Positions 16,018-23,179 of a stretch of DNA of 24,563 nucleotides are shown here, piece after piece (position 1 is the stretch's first letter; each line of letters begins with the position of its first letter). The stretch is from DASZGL01 sp035938875 (GTDB lineage Bacteria; Chloroflexota; Dormibacteria; Aeolococcales; Aeolococcaceae). The DNA is taken from positions 1 through 24,563 of the forward strand of contig DASZGL010000105.1 in assembly GCA_035938875.1 (NCBI GenBank), in the 5' to 3' direction. Both the position numbers and the translations under genes were made by a program. The notes beneath the pieces were generated by a model, which did no database searches, had not been told where the DNA came from, and worked only from the letters and a program-made list of their open reading frames with translations.

Positions 16018-16803
16018 GTGGACTGGAAGCAAGCCGGCCACGCATGGGGGGAACGCGCCGCGGACTGGGCATATCTGTTCGAACCCTACGCTCGACCTGC
16101 GAACCAGACGCTCTTCGATCGCCTGGGCGTCGCAGAGGGGTCGCGGCTCGTCGACATCGCGTGTGGGTCAGGATACGCCGCGGCGCTCGCCGCTGAGCGA
16201 GGCGCGGTCGTGGCGGGCGTCGATGCCTCCGAGCCACTCATTGCCATTGCTCGCGCTCGAACCCCAGTCGGGGATTTCCGAGTCGGCGATATGTTCTCGC
16301 TGCCGTACCCGGCCGAAAACTTCGACGTGGCGACGAGCTTCAACGGGATCTGGAAGGGACTCGAAGCCGCGCTGCGCGAGGCACGCCGCGTCGTGCGCCC
16401 CGGGGGAATGGTGGGAATGACATTCTGGGGTGCGCCAAAACGCCTCGGACTGCTCCCCTATTTCATGAAGGTGGTCGAGCTGTCCCCGCCGGATCACGGG
16501 AGTGCCACCCTCAACCAGGGGGAAACAGGAAGGCCGGGGGTCGTCGAATCGATGATGAAAGAGGCCGGGCTCGAATTCCTGGAGCGGGGTGTCGTGGAGG
16601 TCGTGAACGAGTTCCCCGACCTTGACATCGCGGCGCGTGCGCTGGCTGCTGCGGGCCCGTCGTGGCCGGCTCTCCAAGCGGTTGGCGAGTCCCGCTTCGT
16701 GACCGAGTTGAAGGCGGCGCTTCGGAATCAGTCCGCGGACGGCGTTGGCGTGCGGATCAGATCGGAGCTCGGGTGGGCCACCGCGCGCGTGCCGCATGCG
16801 TGA
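16018..16803 (+). CDS. Class I SAM-dependent methyltransferase
   Basis: A 261-residue methyltransferase. Motif I is clear as LVDIACGSGYAAALAAERGA (about 42-61), with the acidic end of strand 2 at VVAGVDASEPLI, GDMFSLPYPAENFDVATS for motifs II/III and ALREARRVVRPGGMVGMTFWG for the post-motif region. It resembles UbiE/Methyltransf_11-type small-molecule methyltransferases; the substrate is unknown. The GTG at 16018 is chosen because a near-perfect AAGGAGG lies 7 nt upstream and the family N-terminus begins there. The open frame extends to 15895, but the extra 41 residues look non-coding. It ends 44 nt from the convergent small membrane protein. Confidence 0.9.
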   Translation: MDWKQAGHAWGERAADWAYLFEPYARPANQTLFDRLGVAEGSRLVDIACGSGYAAALAAERGAVVAGVDASEPLIAIARARTPVGDFRVGDMFSLPYPAENFDVATSFNGIWKGLEAALREARRVVRPGGMVGMTFWGAPKRLGLLPYFMKVVELSPPDHGSATLNQGETGRPGVVESMMKEAGLEFLERGVVEVVNEFPDLDIAARALAAAGPSWPALQAVGESRFVTELKAALRNQSADGVGVRIRSELGWATARVPHA

Positions 16804-16847
16804 CGTTCGCGCATCTGGATTGCCGCGCAACACCCCGCCCGGCGATC

Positions 16848-17252
16848 TCACAGCTGAACCGCTGCGGTGGGGCGCGCAAGAGCCGCGTCCATGATGCGGC
16901 CGGCTGGGCTGGCAAGCCGCGCGGATTGCGCCAGCAACCTCCATCGGCGTTCAGCACGACCGGCGAGAACCACCTCGATTACAGCCACGGACAGCAGAAC
17001 GACCAGCAAGGCCGACAACATGGCGGTAAACATGGGATGCGCCGTCCAGAATCCGGCGATCAGGAAATCTGACGCCATCGCCACAGATACGAGAACGACG
17101 GCCACCACCGCTAGCGTTCGACGGCCGGGCTTCAACTGATCCACATCGCTGCCAGACGGGGCGTGATCGTGGGCTGCGTCATCGTTATCGGCCCAAAGGG
17201 TATGTCGAGCCCCGGCGAGAGGGTTTGCGTCAGGCGGCGAAGGTGTGGACAT
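16848..17252 (-). CDS. Small two-helix membrane protein, possibly truncated
   Basis: A 134-residue protein with a hydrophilic N-terminus of about 45 residues, two adjacent membrane helices (about 49-70, TLAVVAVVLVSVAMASDFLI, and about 77-98, MLSALLVVLLSVAVIEVVL) and a cytoplasmic GRAERRWRLLAQSARL segment. I recall longer actinobacterial proteins with the same two-helix start and RRWR segment that continue well beyond it, so this copy may have lost its C-terminal part; that is an impression, not a measurement. The ATG at 17252 overlaps the end of the TetR gene by 23 bases, so it is probably expressed from the TetR transcript. A GTG further in (just before DQLKPGRR) is an alternative start. Confidence 0.6.
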   Translation of the reverse strand: MSTPSPPDANPLAGARHTLWADNDDAAHDHAPSGSDVDQLKPGRRTLAVVAVVLVSVAMASDFLIAGFWTAHPMFTAMLSALLVVLLSVAVIEVVLAGRAERRWRLLAQSARLASPAGRIMDAALARPTAAVQL

Positions 17253-17853
17253 AGGCCAGGACGGTGTCCAAGGCGACCGCGAGCGCCCTGGGATTCCTGC
17301 GGGTTTGTGTGAGGACGAGCCCGCCCTGGACCGCCGCGAGCAGGGCGAGAGCGAGCTGGTCGGGGTCCGCCTCGAGGCTGAGTGCGCCACGGTCGCGCAT
17401 GGCGCGGAGGCCCGCGCGGATGGGTTCCTCCCACCGATCGAATCCAGCGGCGAGATCGGCGCGCGCTTCGGGGTCCTCGTCGGCTAGCTCGGCAGCGAGC
17501 GTTCCGAGCGGGCAGCCGCCCGCGCAGGCACGTTGCCGCTGGACTTCAACCTGGACGTCGCGCCACGCGTGGAGCGCCTCAAAGCTGTCGAGATGGCTCA
17601 GCAAAGGCTGCTGCCTCTCGAGCACTACATCGGTTTGGCGGCGGATCACGGCCCGGACCAGCGCCCGCTTGTCGCCGAAGTAGTGGTACAGCTGCGAGGC
17701 GCTGACGCCGGCCTTGGCCTGGACGTCTTCGACGCTGGTGCCGCTCACGCCACGCTCGAACATCAGTTCGGCCGCTGCGTCCACGATGCGGCCCCGGGTG
17801 GCCATGCCCTTGGGAGTGAGCGGCCTGGCGCGATCCTTAACGGCCTCCTTCAT
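17230..17853 (-). CDS. TetR/AcrR-family transcriptional regulator
   Basis: A 207-residue repressor with an N-terminal TetR helix-turn-helix (about 15-62: GRIVDAAAELMFERGVSGTS, then VEDVQAKAGVSASQLYHYFG and DKRALVRAVI) and an all-helical ligand domain after that. CAGGCPLGTLAAEL in the second domain is typical of the YxaF/LmrA-like group, which responds to small aromatic or drug-like ligands. ATG at 17853 is chosen; a TTG at 17892 would run the protein through its own operator. It is divergent from the carboxymuconolactone-decarboxylase-family gene. Two copies of a palindrome lie between them and are very likely its binding sites, giving autorepression and control of the neighbour. Confidence 0.92.
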   Translation of the reverse strand: MKEAVKDRARPLTPKGMATRGRIVDAAAELMFERGVSGTSVEDVQAKAGVSASQLYHYFGDKRALVRAVIRRQTDVVLERQQPLLSHLDSFEALHAWRDVQVEVQRQRACAGGCPLGTLAAELADEDPEARADLAAGFDRWEEPIRAGLRAMRDRGALSLEADPDQLALALLAAVQGGLVLTQTRRNPRALAVALDTVLAYVHTFAA

Positions 17854-17872
17854 TGAGTTCAGACTACCATCA

Positions 17873-17894
17873 TTTTGGAGTTGACACTCCAAAA
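17873..17894. promoter_or_regulatory. Probable TetR operator 1
   Basis: TTTTGGAGT-TGAC-ACTCCAAAA is a perfect inverted repeat with 9-bp arms. It overlaps the -35 hexamer of the rightward promoter and starts 19 nt upstream of the TetR start codon, so occupancy should block both directions. The core TGGAGT-N4-ACTCCA recurs as operator 2. Confidence 0.8.
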
Positions 17895-17909
17895 ACGATT
17901 CCCTAATAT
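17881..17909 (+). promoter_or_regulatory. Sigma-70-type promoter for the CMD-family gene
   Basis: TTGACA (17881-17886) and TAATAT (17904-17909) are separated by exactly 17 nt, close to the vegetative consensus and AT-rich against the high-GC background. A start near 17916 would give a leader of about 60 nt before the ATG at 17976. Confidence 0.75.
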
Positions 17910-17925
17910 TGGAGTGAACACTCCA
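17910..17925. promoter_or_regulatory. Probable TetR operator 2
   Basis: TGGAGT-GAAC-ACTCCA is a perfect 6-bp-arm palindrome identical in its half-sites to operator 1, with centres 34 bp apart. It starts right after the -10 element and covers the expected transcription start. Confidence 0.8.
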
Positions 17926-17975
17926 CTTTGTTCGAGTTGAGTGCGCCGAACAGAACGGGGACCAGGAGGACGGCC

Positions 17976-18347
17976 ATGATCAACCAGGACGCCAGGCCGA
18001 GCGGTGCAGCGATCCGTCAGCGGGTGTTTGGAGGAGCCAACGGTCAGCCGACAGCTCAAGGCGATCCCTTTCTGGCGCCGTTCTTCGAGACCGCCATCGA
18101 GCACGTCTGGGGTGGAGTGTGGAATCGGCCCGGTCTGGAGCTGAAATATCGCAGCCTGGTGGTGGTGTCGGTGCTCGCCGCCACGGGACACAACGACGAG
18201 CTCAAGACGCACTTGCGCGGCGCGCTGAACCTCGGGTGGAGCGTGGACGAGCTGCGTGAGGCGCTGCTGCAGACAGCCGCCTATGCGGGATTTTCAGCGG
18301 CTCACGAGGCGCTCGACGTGCTGAGTGAGATCGTCACACAGAGCTGA
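17976..18347 (+). CDS. Carboxymuconolactone decarboxylase (CMD) family protein
   Basis: A 123-residue all-helical protein of the CMD/AhpD superfamily. The core TGHNDELKTHLRGALNLGWS, then VDELREALLQTAAYAGFSAA, matches the 4-carboxymuconolactone decarboxylase branch; the CxxC redox motif of AhpD is absent, so peroxidase activity is unlikely. Members act on small cyclic or aromatic compounds; the exact substrate is unknown. ATG at 17976 is chosen because AGGAGGA ends 5 nt before it; the open frame reaches 17928 but those residues fall inside the leader. It is controlled by the promoter and two operators upstream, hence probably induced by a ligand of the divergent TetR protein. A dehydrogenase remnant follows, suggesting it was once part of a longer catabolic or detoxification unit. 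Confidence 0.9.
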   Translation: MINQDARPSGAAIRQRVFGGANGQPTAQGDPFLAPFFETAIEHVWGGVWNRPGLELKYRSLVVVSVLAATGHNDELKTHLRGALNLGWSVDELREALLQTAAYAGFSAAHEALDVLSEIVTQS

Positions 18348-18351
18348 GATC

Positions 18352-18490
18352 GAGGTCTATCTCCGCCCGCGTCAGCGTGCGGCGGTCGACCATCCAATCC
18401 CGCTCGGTCGCGCCGAGGATCCGCCGCAGATAGCCGAGTCGATTGTGTTTCTCGCGTCGGATTGCGCCAGCTTCGTGCACGGGTCCACCG
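18352..18490 (+). pseudogene. C-terminal remnant of a short-chain dehydrogenase/reductase
   Basis: The reading frame through about 18385-18489 encodes HPIPLGRAEDPPQIAESIVF and then LASDCASFVHGST, the unmistakable C-terminal segment of a classical SDR (IPLGR...PEEIA...VFLASD.AS.V.GST). The Rossmann domain and the Ser-Tyr-Lys catalytic region are missing: the space upstream is filled by the CMD-family gene. The final VDGG-type strand is also lost. The frame happens to remain open into the next gene, so an automatic call could wrongly attach this fragment to the secreted hydrolase. Confidence 0.75.
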
Positions 18491-18537
18491 GCTCACGGCG
18501 CGCAAGAGACGCCGGGGACTTCCGTTTAGTCGTTATC

Positions 18538-20904
18538 GTGAACTACAGGCTGGTCGCCTTCGCGGCCGGGGCCGCGTCTGTCGTCGCCTCTGGGGTCGCG
18601 TCGCCGGTGCGCGCGGCGCCGACCGTCTCGGTTGTGCAGGGCGACCACTATGGCGCCCGCATCTTCCCCGACAACTTCTTCACCATCGCCGACGCCGCCC
18701 AGGTGACGGGGCTCCGGGTCAACTTCCGCGGCGCTGGCGTCGACTACCCGTCGTGTGACTCCACCAACTATTCCGTCTGCGACGCGTTCGCCATGCTGAA
18801 CAAGCTCGACGGTTTCGACCTACAACCGCGGGTGACGGTTCCCCTCACCGGGGCCATTGACCTCGCCTCGATCGGCGACAGCGATTTCTACATCACCGAC
18901 GACGGCGGCACATTCGTGAGCGGCCTTCGACAGCTGACCTTCGACCCCGTATCGAACACTCTCGCCGGCATCGCGGACAAGTTCCTTCAGGAGGACACCG
19001 CGTACCACGTCCGGGTGACGTCGGGGATCAGAGACACCGGGGGTAGCCCGATCACAGCGTGTGGTGGTGGCTGCGACGCTCGCTTCACCACCCGTACTGC
19101 CAGTGCCGAGCTCACGAACATTCGCAAGGCGATGGACCTGCCACTATCGGATCCGAACAACGCCTACGCTCTCGCCGGTTTCCCCAACGCCGCCACCGAC
19201 ACCGCCAGTCGCAAGGCGACATTCGTGCAGAACAACACGCCCGATGTGTTCCCGGCAGCGCTGGTAAAACCCTCGGTGTCAGGATCCCTGCCCGGCGACG
19301 CCGGGATCGTGCGGACGGACAACGCCAACGTCGATCCAGCCAGTCCGCAGTACCTCACGCCGAACGTTGTTCCCAATCTCATCCCTCCCGGATTCGCTGG
19401 TGACTTCGCCTTCGGGAGCTTCTTGTCGCCGCGGTACCAATTCGCGTCGGCCACGGGACACCAGGACAACCCCTACGGCGTCGGCGACGGCAAGACCGAT
19501 GGCGAGATCCCACCCGTGCCGACCAAGCAGACACCGGCACCGCAGGGCGTGGACCGGCTCGGTGTCATCGTCGTGACCCCGGACCCGACACACTTTCCGG
19601 CGCCGTGGCCGGCCGCGATTTACGGTCCCGGCTTCACGCGGAGCAAGTTCGACATCTTCGTCACGGCCGACTACAACGCATCGTTGGGCATCGCCACGCT
19701 GGCCACCGACCCGGCCGGACATGGCTTCGGTGCCGCCAGCACGATCACCGTGACGACGACGGACGGCACCAAGACCACCTTCAGCAGCTACGGCCGCGGC
19801 CGCGACCTCAATGGTGACGGAGTCATCGGCGACGGCCTCAACGACGGCGTCGGGCCGACCGCGCACCATCAGTCGGCCGGCGTCGACCTCCCGTCGCGCA
19901 AGCCACTCGACGGCCTTGAATCGGGGCTGATCCAGACCGTCGTCGACAACATGGCGTTGGCCAGGTCGATCCAGGCGGGAATGGACATTCCCGGCGTTGG
20001 CACCAACGTCTTCAGCGGCAAACCGGTCATGTACTACGGCCTGAGCTTCGGCGGCATCTACGGCACGATGCTCATGGGCACGGACCCCGTCATCCACCAG
20101 GGGCTGCTCAACGTGCCGGGCGGCCCCATCGTCGATATCGCGCGGCTCTCGGGTTTCCGCGGCAACCTCGCCGACACCCTCAAGGTGGCGCGCCCGAGTC
20201 TGCTGAACGGCGGCCCCGGCCTCAACGGCTTCACCGAGGACCTGCCGCTGCGCAACGAGCCACCGGAGGTCATCCAGCACGCCGGCGCGGCGCAACTGCA
20301 GGAGCTCTTCGGCTCCAGCAACTGGTACGAGCGCAGCGGCAGCCCGGAGACCTTTGCGCCGCGCATACGCCTGCGCCCCGATTCCGCCTGGGCGAGCAAC
20401 CCGAAGAACGTGGTCTTCCAGAGCGCGTACGGCGATCAGACGGTGCCGAACCCGACAGCCGGGACGCTGTACCGTGCCGGCGATCTCTTCGACCGCGTCG
20501 TCTACTACCGCAACGACAAGACGCCGACGTATGCGTCGGATCCACACGGCTGGCTGGCCAACCCGGCGCTGGCAGGGCGCACATCAGGCGAGCAACAGCT
20601 CGGCGTCTTCCTCTCGACGGGGACGCTCGCCAGCACCAATCCGGCGTGGCTCGAGACAACGGTCGTCAACGCCAATAACTTCGAATGCCTCCATTACCCC
20701 GACCCTCAGACCGGTCAGGCGCCCAATCCGCAGCCGTTCCCGCAGAGCGGTGATTGCCCGGCGGCGCCGTCGCATTCGCCCACGCTGGTGGTTCCCGAGT
20801 TCGGAACGTCGCTGCTGGTGGGGCCGGCCGCAACCGGGCTGCTGGTTACCGCAATGCTCGCGGCGCTCGCTGGGCGACGTCGCCTGTTCAGGCAACATCG
20901 CTGA
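18538..20904 (+). CDS. Large secreted alpha/beta-hydrolase (lipase-like) with VPE-type C-terminal anchor
   Basis: A 788-residue exported protein. The GTG at 18538 is chosen because a signal peptide starts there (MNYRLVAFAAGAASVVASGV, cut near VRA-APT); the same frame upstream encodes an SDR remnant. The N-terminal ~170 residues (FPDNFFTIADAAQVTG, NKLDGFDLQPRVTVP) resemble the N-terminal domain of bacterial virulence-factor-type lipases. A nucleophile elbow GLSFGG lies at 501-506 with S503 as the probable catalytic serine; the Asp and His partners cannot be fixed by eye. The C-terminus (752-788) is VPEFG, a hydrophobic helix and an RRRLFRQHR tail, as in PEP-CTERM-type signals. An extracellular esterase or lipase is the likeliest role. 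No good Shine-Dalgarno sequence precedes the GTG. Confidence 0.85.
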   Translation: MNYRLVAFAAGAASVVASGVASPVRAAPTVSVVQGDHYGARIFPDNFFTIADAAQVTGLRVNFRGAGVDYPSCDSTNYSVCDAFAMLNKLDGFDLQPRVTVPLTGAIDLASIGDSDFYITDDGGTFVSGLRQLTFDPVSNTLAGIADKFLQEDTAYHVRVTSGIRDTGGSPITACGGGCDARFTTRTASAELTNIRKAMDLPLSDPNNAYALAGFPNAATDTASRKATFVQNNTPDVFPAALVKPSVSGSLPGDAGIVRTDNANVDPASPQYLTPNVVPNLIPPGFAGDFAFGSFLSPRYQFASATGHQDNPYGVGDGKTDGEIPPVPTKQTPAPQGVDRLGVIVVTPDPTHFPAPWPAAIYGPGFTRSKFDIFVTADYNASLGIATLATDPAGHGFGAASTITVTTTDGTKTTFSSYGRGRDLNGDGVIGDGLNDGVGPTAHHQSAGVDLPSRKPLDGLESGLIQTVVDNMALARSIQAGMDIPGVGTNVFSGKPVMYYGLSFGGIYGTMLMGTDPVIHQGLLNVPGGPIVDIARLSGFRGNLADTLKVARPSLLNGGPGLNGFTEDLPLRNEPPEVIQHAGAAQLQELFGSSNWYERSGSPETFAPRIRLRPDSAWASNPKNVVFQSAYGDQTVPNPTAGTLYRAGDLFDRVVYYRNDKTPTYASDPHGWLANPALAGRTSGEQQLGVFLSTGTLASTNPAWLETTVVNANNFECLHYPDPQTGQAPNPQPFPQSGDCPAAPSHSPTLVVPEFGTSLLVGPAATGLLVTAMLAALAGRRRLFRQHR

Positions 20905-21016
20905 TCCCATACCGCTAGACGGGAGCAGTGAATACTGGTCATCAGACCAGGCCACGGGTTGCGACCGGCGCTGTCGCGATCGGATACTGCTCGAGCGCCA
21001 GCACCTGAGGGGTTCC

Positions 21017-21571
21017 ATGACGCGGACATATACGGTGACTCTGACCTCCCTGGTCTGCCTCCTCGCGGCGGGTTGCGGATCATCAACCTCTTCAACGCCG
21101 CCCTCGGTGTCGTCGTCCACATCGAACGGAGCGAACGCATCGACGACACCCGGGAGCGCATCGTCATCCAGCGCTTCATCGCTGGCTGCGATCGACCCCT
21201 GCACGCTGATCACAAAGGCGGAGGCCACCTCGATCTTGGGTGGATCACCGGCCGTCAACACAACCACCACTGACTGCGTCTACGACCTCAATGGCTCTGT
21301 TTTCAAGCGGCTCGCAGTCCAGGTCGGGGCAACCAGTGTCAATGCTCAGGCTTTCGCCGCGCAGGACCAGAGCATTCCCGGTGTCTGCCAGCTGGCCGGC
21401 GGCGGCAGTAAACCAGCCCCTGTCAATAACGTCGGCGATGCGGCCCTGGAGGCGACCGACCAGCAACACATCGTCGCGCGGAAGGGCAGTCGTTGCTACC
21501 AGGTGTATCTGACGCCGACCAACGAGAGCGCGCTGCTGAGCACTGCACAGACTGTGGCATCGCGCCTGTAA
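21017..21571 (+). CDS. Lipoprotein, DUF3558-like
   Basis: A 184-residue lipoprotein. The signal peptide ends in the lipobox LLAAGC (Cys about 20), so the mature protein is lipid-anchored on the outer face of the membrane. A Ser/Thr/Ala-rich low-complexity linker (about 21-56) is followed by DPCTLITKAEATSILGG and a later TTDCVYDL, the two-cysteine pattern of actinobacterial DUF3558 lipoproteins; two further Cys (GVCQLAGG and SRCYQV) could form a second disulfide. The function of this family is unknown. GAGGGG about 5 nt before the ATG supports the start. It follows the secreted hydrolase by 112 nt and ends 9 nt from the convergent phosphoesterase. Confidence 0.86.
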   Translation: MTRTYTVTLTSLVCLLAAGCGSSTSSTPPSVSSSTSNGANASTTPGSASSSSASSLAAIDPCTLITKAEATSILGGSPAVNTTTTDCVYDLNGSVFKRLAVQVGATSVNAQAFAAQDQSIPGVCQLAGGGSKPAPVNNVGDAALEATDQQHIVARKGSRCYQVYLTPTNESALLSTAQTVASRL

Positions 21572-21580
21572 CCCCGGAGG

Positions 21581-23092
21581 TCAGGTGACGACGTCGGTGT
21601 TCGCCTCCGCAGCATGTCGACTTCGCGACTTCGCTCGAGCCAGTGCTCCTGCACCGACAGCAGCGACACCAGCCGCGAGTGCCACGGCGGCGGGCTCGGG
21701 CACGCTCGACGGCGGCTGCGGATACGGCTGCACGACCGGTCCGATGAGCGGCGGTAGCCACTGCGGGATGGTCTGGACGCAGGTCGTGAGCGCGTTGCTG
21801 ATGTCGACGGTGGACGGCAGGCCGCGCGACGAGGTGTCCGGAGTCGCGGTGAAGTCGAACAGACCGGAGCTGAGGTCCGAGAGGCCCGTGCGGCGACCCG
21901 CGGCGATGGTCACGACCGGCGGGAGCCCGAAGCGCCACTCGAGAAACCGGATCAATGACGTGTGGTCGGCGGGCTCGTGAAAGACCTTGCCCTGCGGAAT
22001 CCACGGTGAGACCGCGATGAGCGGCACGCGGAATGCGGGACCGATCGGCTGGCCGTCGTTGACGAACTTGGTCATCATCGACGAGGTCACCCAGGGGTGG
22101 TCGGCAGGGGTGTCGTACTCGAGGATCGGCGGCGCCACATGGTCGAAGAAGCCGCCGCCCTCGTCATAGGTGAGGAAGAACGCCGTCTTCGTCCAGGCAG
22201 AGCTGTTGCTCATGAGCGCCTGCACGATGCGCGCAACCAGCGCCTGTCCCATCTCGGGCGGCGCCGGCGGATGCTCGCACACCGCCGCCTCGGTGATGAT
22301 CCACGACACCTGGGGCAGCGTGCCCGTCGCCGCCTGCGCCAGGAACGCGCTGATGTCGAGCCACGTGTTGGGATTCGACAGGGTGTTGGGGAAGAACACG
22401 TACGGATTGAAGGCGCCGACGGGGCTCGGCGCATTGCCGTCGGCGACCGCGTAGCAGGCCCAGGTCACACCCGCCGCTGTCAGTGCCTCGGCGACCGTCG
22501 GCCAGTTCATCACCTGGAGCGTGCTCGGCTTCGCCGGATCTGGGTTCTCGCGCCAGCCGCCGCTCGACCCGGTCCAGAGGACGAGACGGTTGGGGGTGGT
22601 CGGGCCGATCAGCGAGCAGAAGTGGTTGTCGCAGATGGCGAAGGCCTGGGCGAGGTCGCCGTGGTACGGGTGGTCAGCCGCATCGAGGTAGCCCATCGCC
22701 CACGAGCCGCCATCGACCTTGACGAAACCGTCCATCTTGCCCGCGTCCCACTTCTGGTGCGACCCGTCCCATTCGTGGTTGGGGTCGAAGTCGCACTGGG
22801 TCGGGTCGTGGTAGGGGTTGTACGTGTTGCCCTGGGCGTCAGGGATCTGGTTGCTCGTCAGCGGGCGCGGCGATTGGAGGCCGGGCAGGAAGCCGAGGTA
22901 GTGATCGAGCGAGCGATTCTCCTGGCAGAGGATCACGATGTGGTCGATGGGGGCGTTGAGGCCGCTCGACAGCGAGTTCGCGCGGGGCGCGTCGAGCAGG
23001 CGGTTGAGGTTGGTCAGCGGGCCCGCGACCGGGGCCAGCGCGAGCGTCGATGCTGTTCGGGTGATGAAATCACGCCGCGTCAACAGTCCCAT
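21581..23092 (-). CDS. Tat-exported phospholipase C / acid phosphatase-family phosphoesterase with PEP-CTERM-like tail
   Basis: A 503-residue phosphoesterase of the PLC/AcpA family, which hydrolyses phospholipids or phosphomonoesters outside the cell. The N-terminus has a twin-arginine signal (LLTRRDFITRTASTLALAPV). Family residues are visible: ENRSLDHYLG (E58, N59), DPNHEWDGSHQKWD (about 103-116), the GPTTPNR nucleophile loop (T165/T166) and YDEGGGFFDHVAPP (D310, E311). The C-terminus reads SSVPEPAAVALAAGVAAVGA, then ARAKSRSRH, a nearly textbook PEP-CTERM signal (464 onward). Bacillus- or Pseudomonas-type PLCs have other C-terminal domains, so this tail is unusual. Substrate (phosphatidylcholine or other) cannot be told. 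It lies 87 nt downstream of the DM13 gene on the same strand. Confidence 0.92.
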   Translation of the reverse strand: MGLLTRRDFITRTASTLALAPVAGPLTNLNRLLDAPRANSLSSGLNAPIDHIVILCQENRSLDHYLGFLPGLQSPRPLTSNQIPDAQGNTYNPYHDPTQCDFDPNHEWDGSHQKWDAGKMDGFVKVDGGSWAMGYLDAADHPYHGDLAQAFAICDNHFCSLIGPTTPNRLVLWTGSSGGWRENPDPAKPSTLQVMNWPTVAEALTAAGVTWACYAVADGNAPSPVGAFNPYVFFPNTLSNPNTWLDISAFLAQAATGTLPQVSWIITEAAVCEHPPAPPEMGQALVARIVQALMSNSSAWTKTAFFLTYDEGGGFFDHVAPPILEYDTPADHPWVTSSMMTKFVNDGQPIGPAFRVPLIAVSPWIPQGKVFHEPADHTSLIRFLEWRFGLPPVVTIAAGRRTGLSDLSSGLFDFTATPDTSSRGLPSTVDISNALTTCVQTIPQWLPPLIGPVVQPYPQPPSSVPEPAAVALAAGVAAVGAGALARAKSRSRHAAEANTDVVT

Positions 23093-23179
23093 GGCCTGCT
23101 GTACAAGACGGCAGAACGGTCCCGAATCATGCGGGCCCCAGCTGGCTGGCTCTCTCGCCCGCCAGCGCCCCCAAGACGA

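Noticed and set aside
15560..16420. Plus-strand 286-codon open frame between the PEGA-like gene and the methyltransferase
   Set aside because: It overlaps both flanking genes in another frame and is Arg/Ser-rich; the piece unique to the gap shows no known domain.
19279..20547. Minus-strand 422-codon open frame
   Set aside because: Shadow of the secreted hydrolase gene.
23093..23179. Terminator between the DM13 and phosphoesterase genes
   Set aside because: The GCTGGC/GCCAGC hairpin has no T-run on the minus strand, so it was not called as a terminator.
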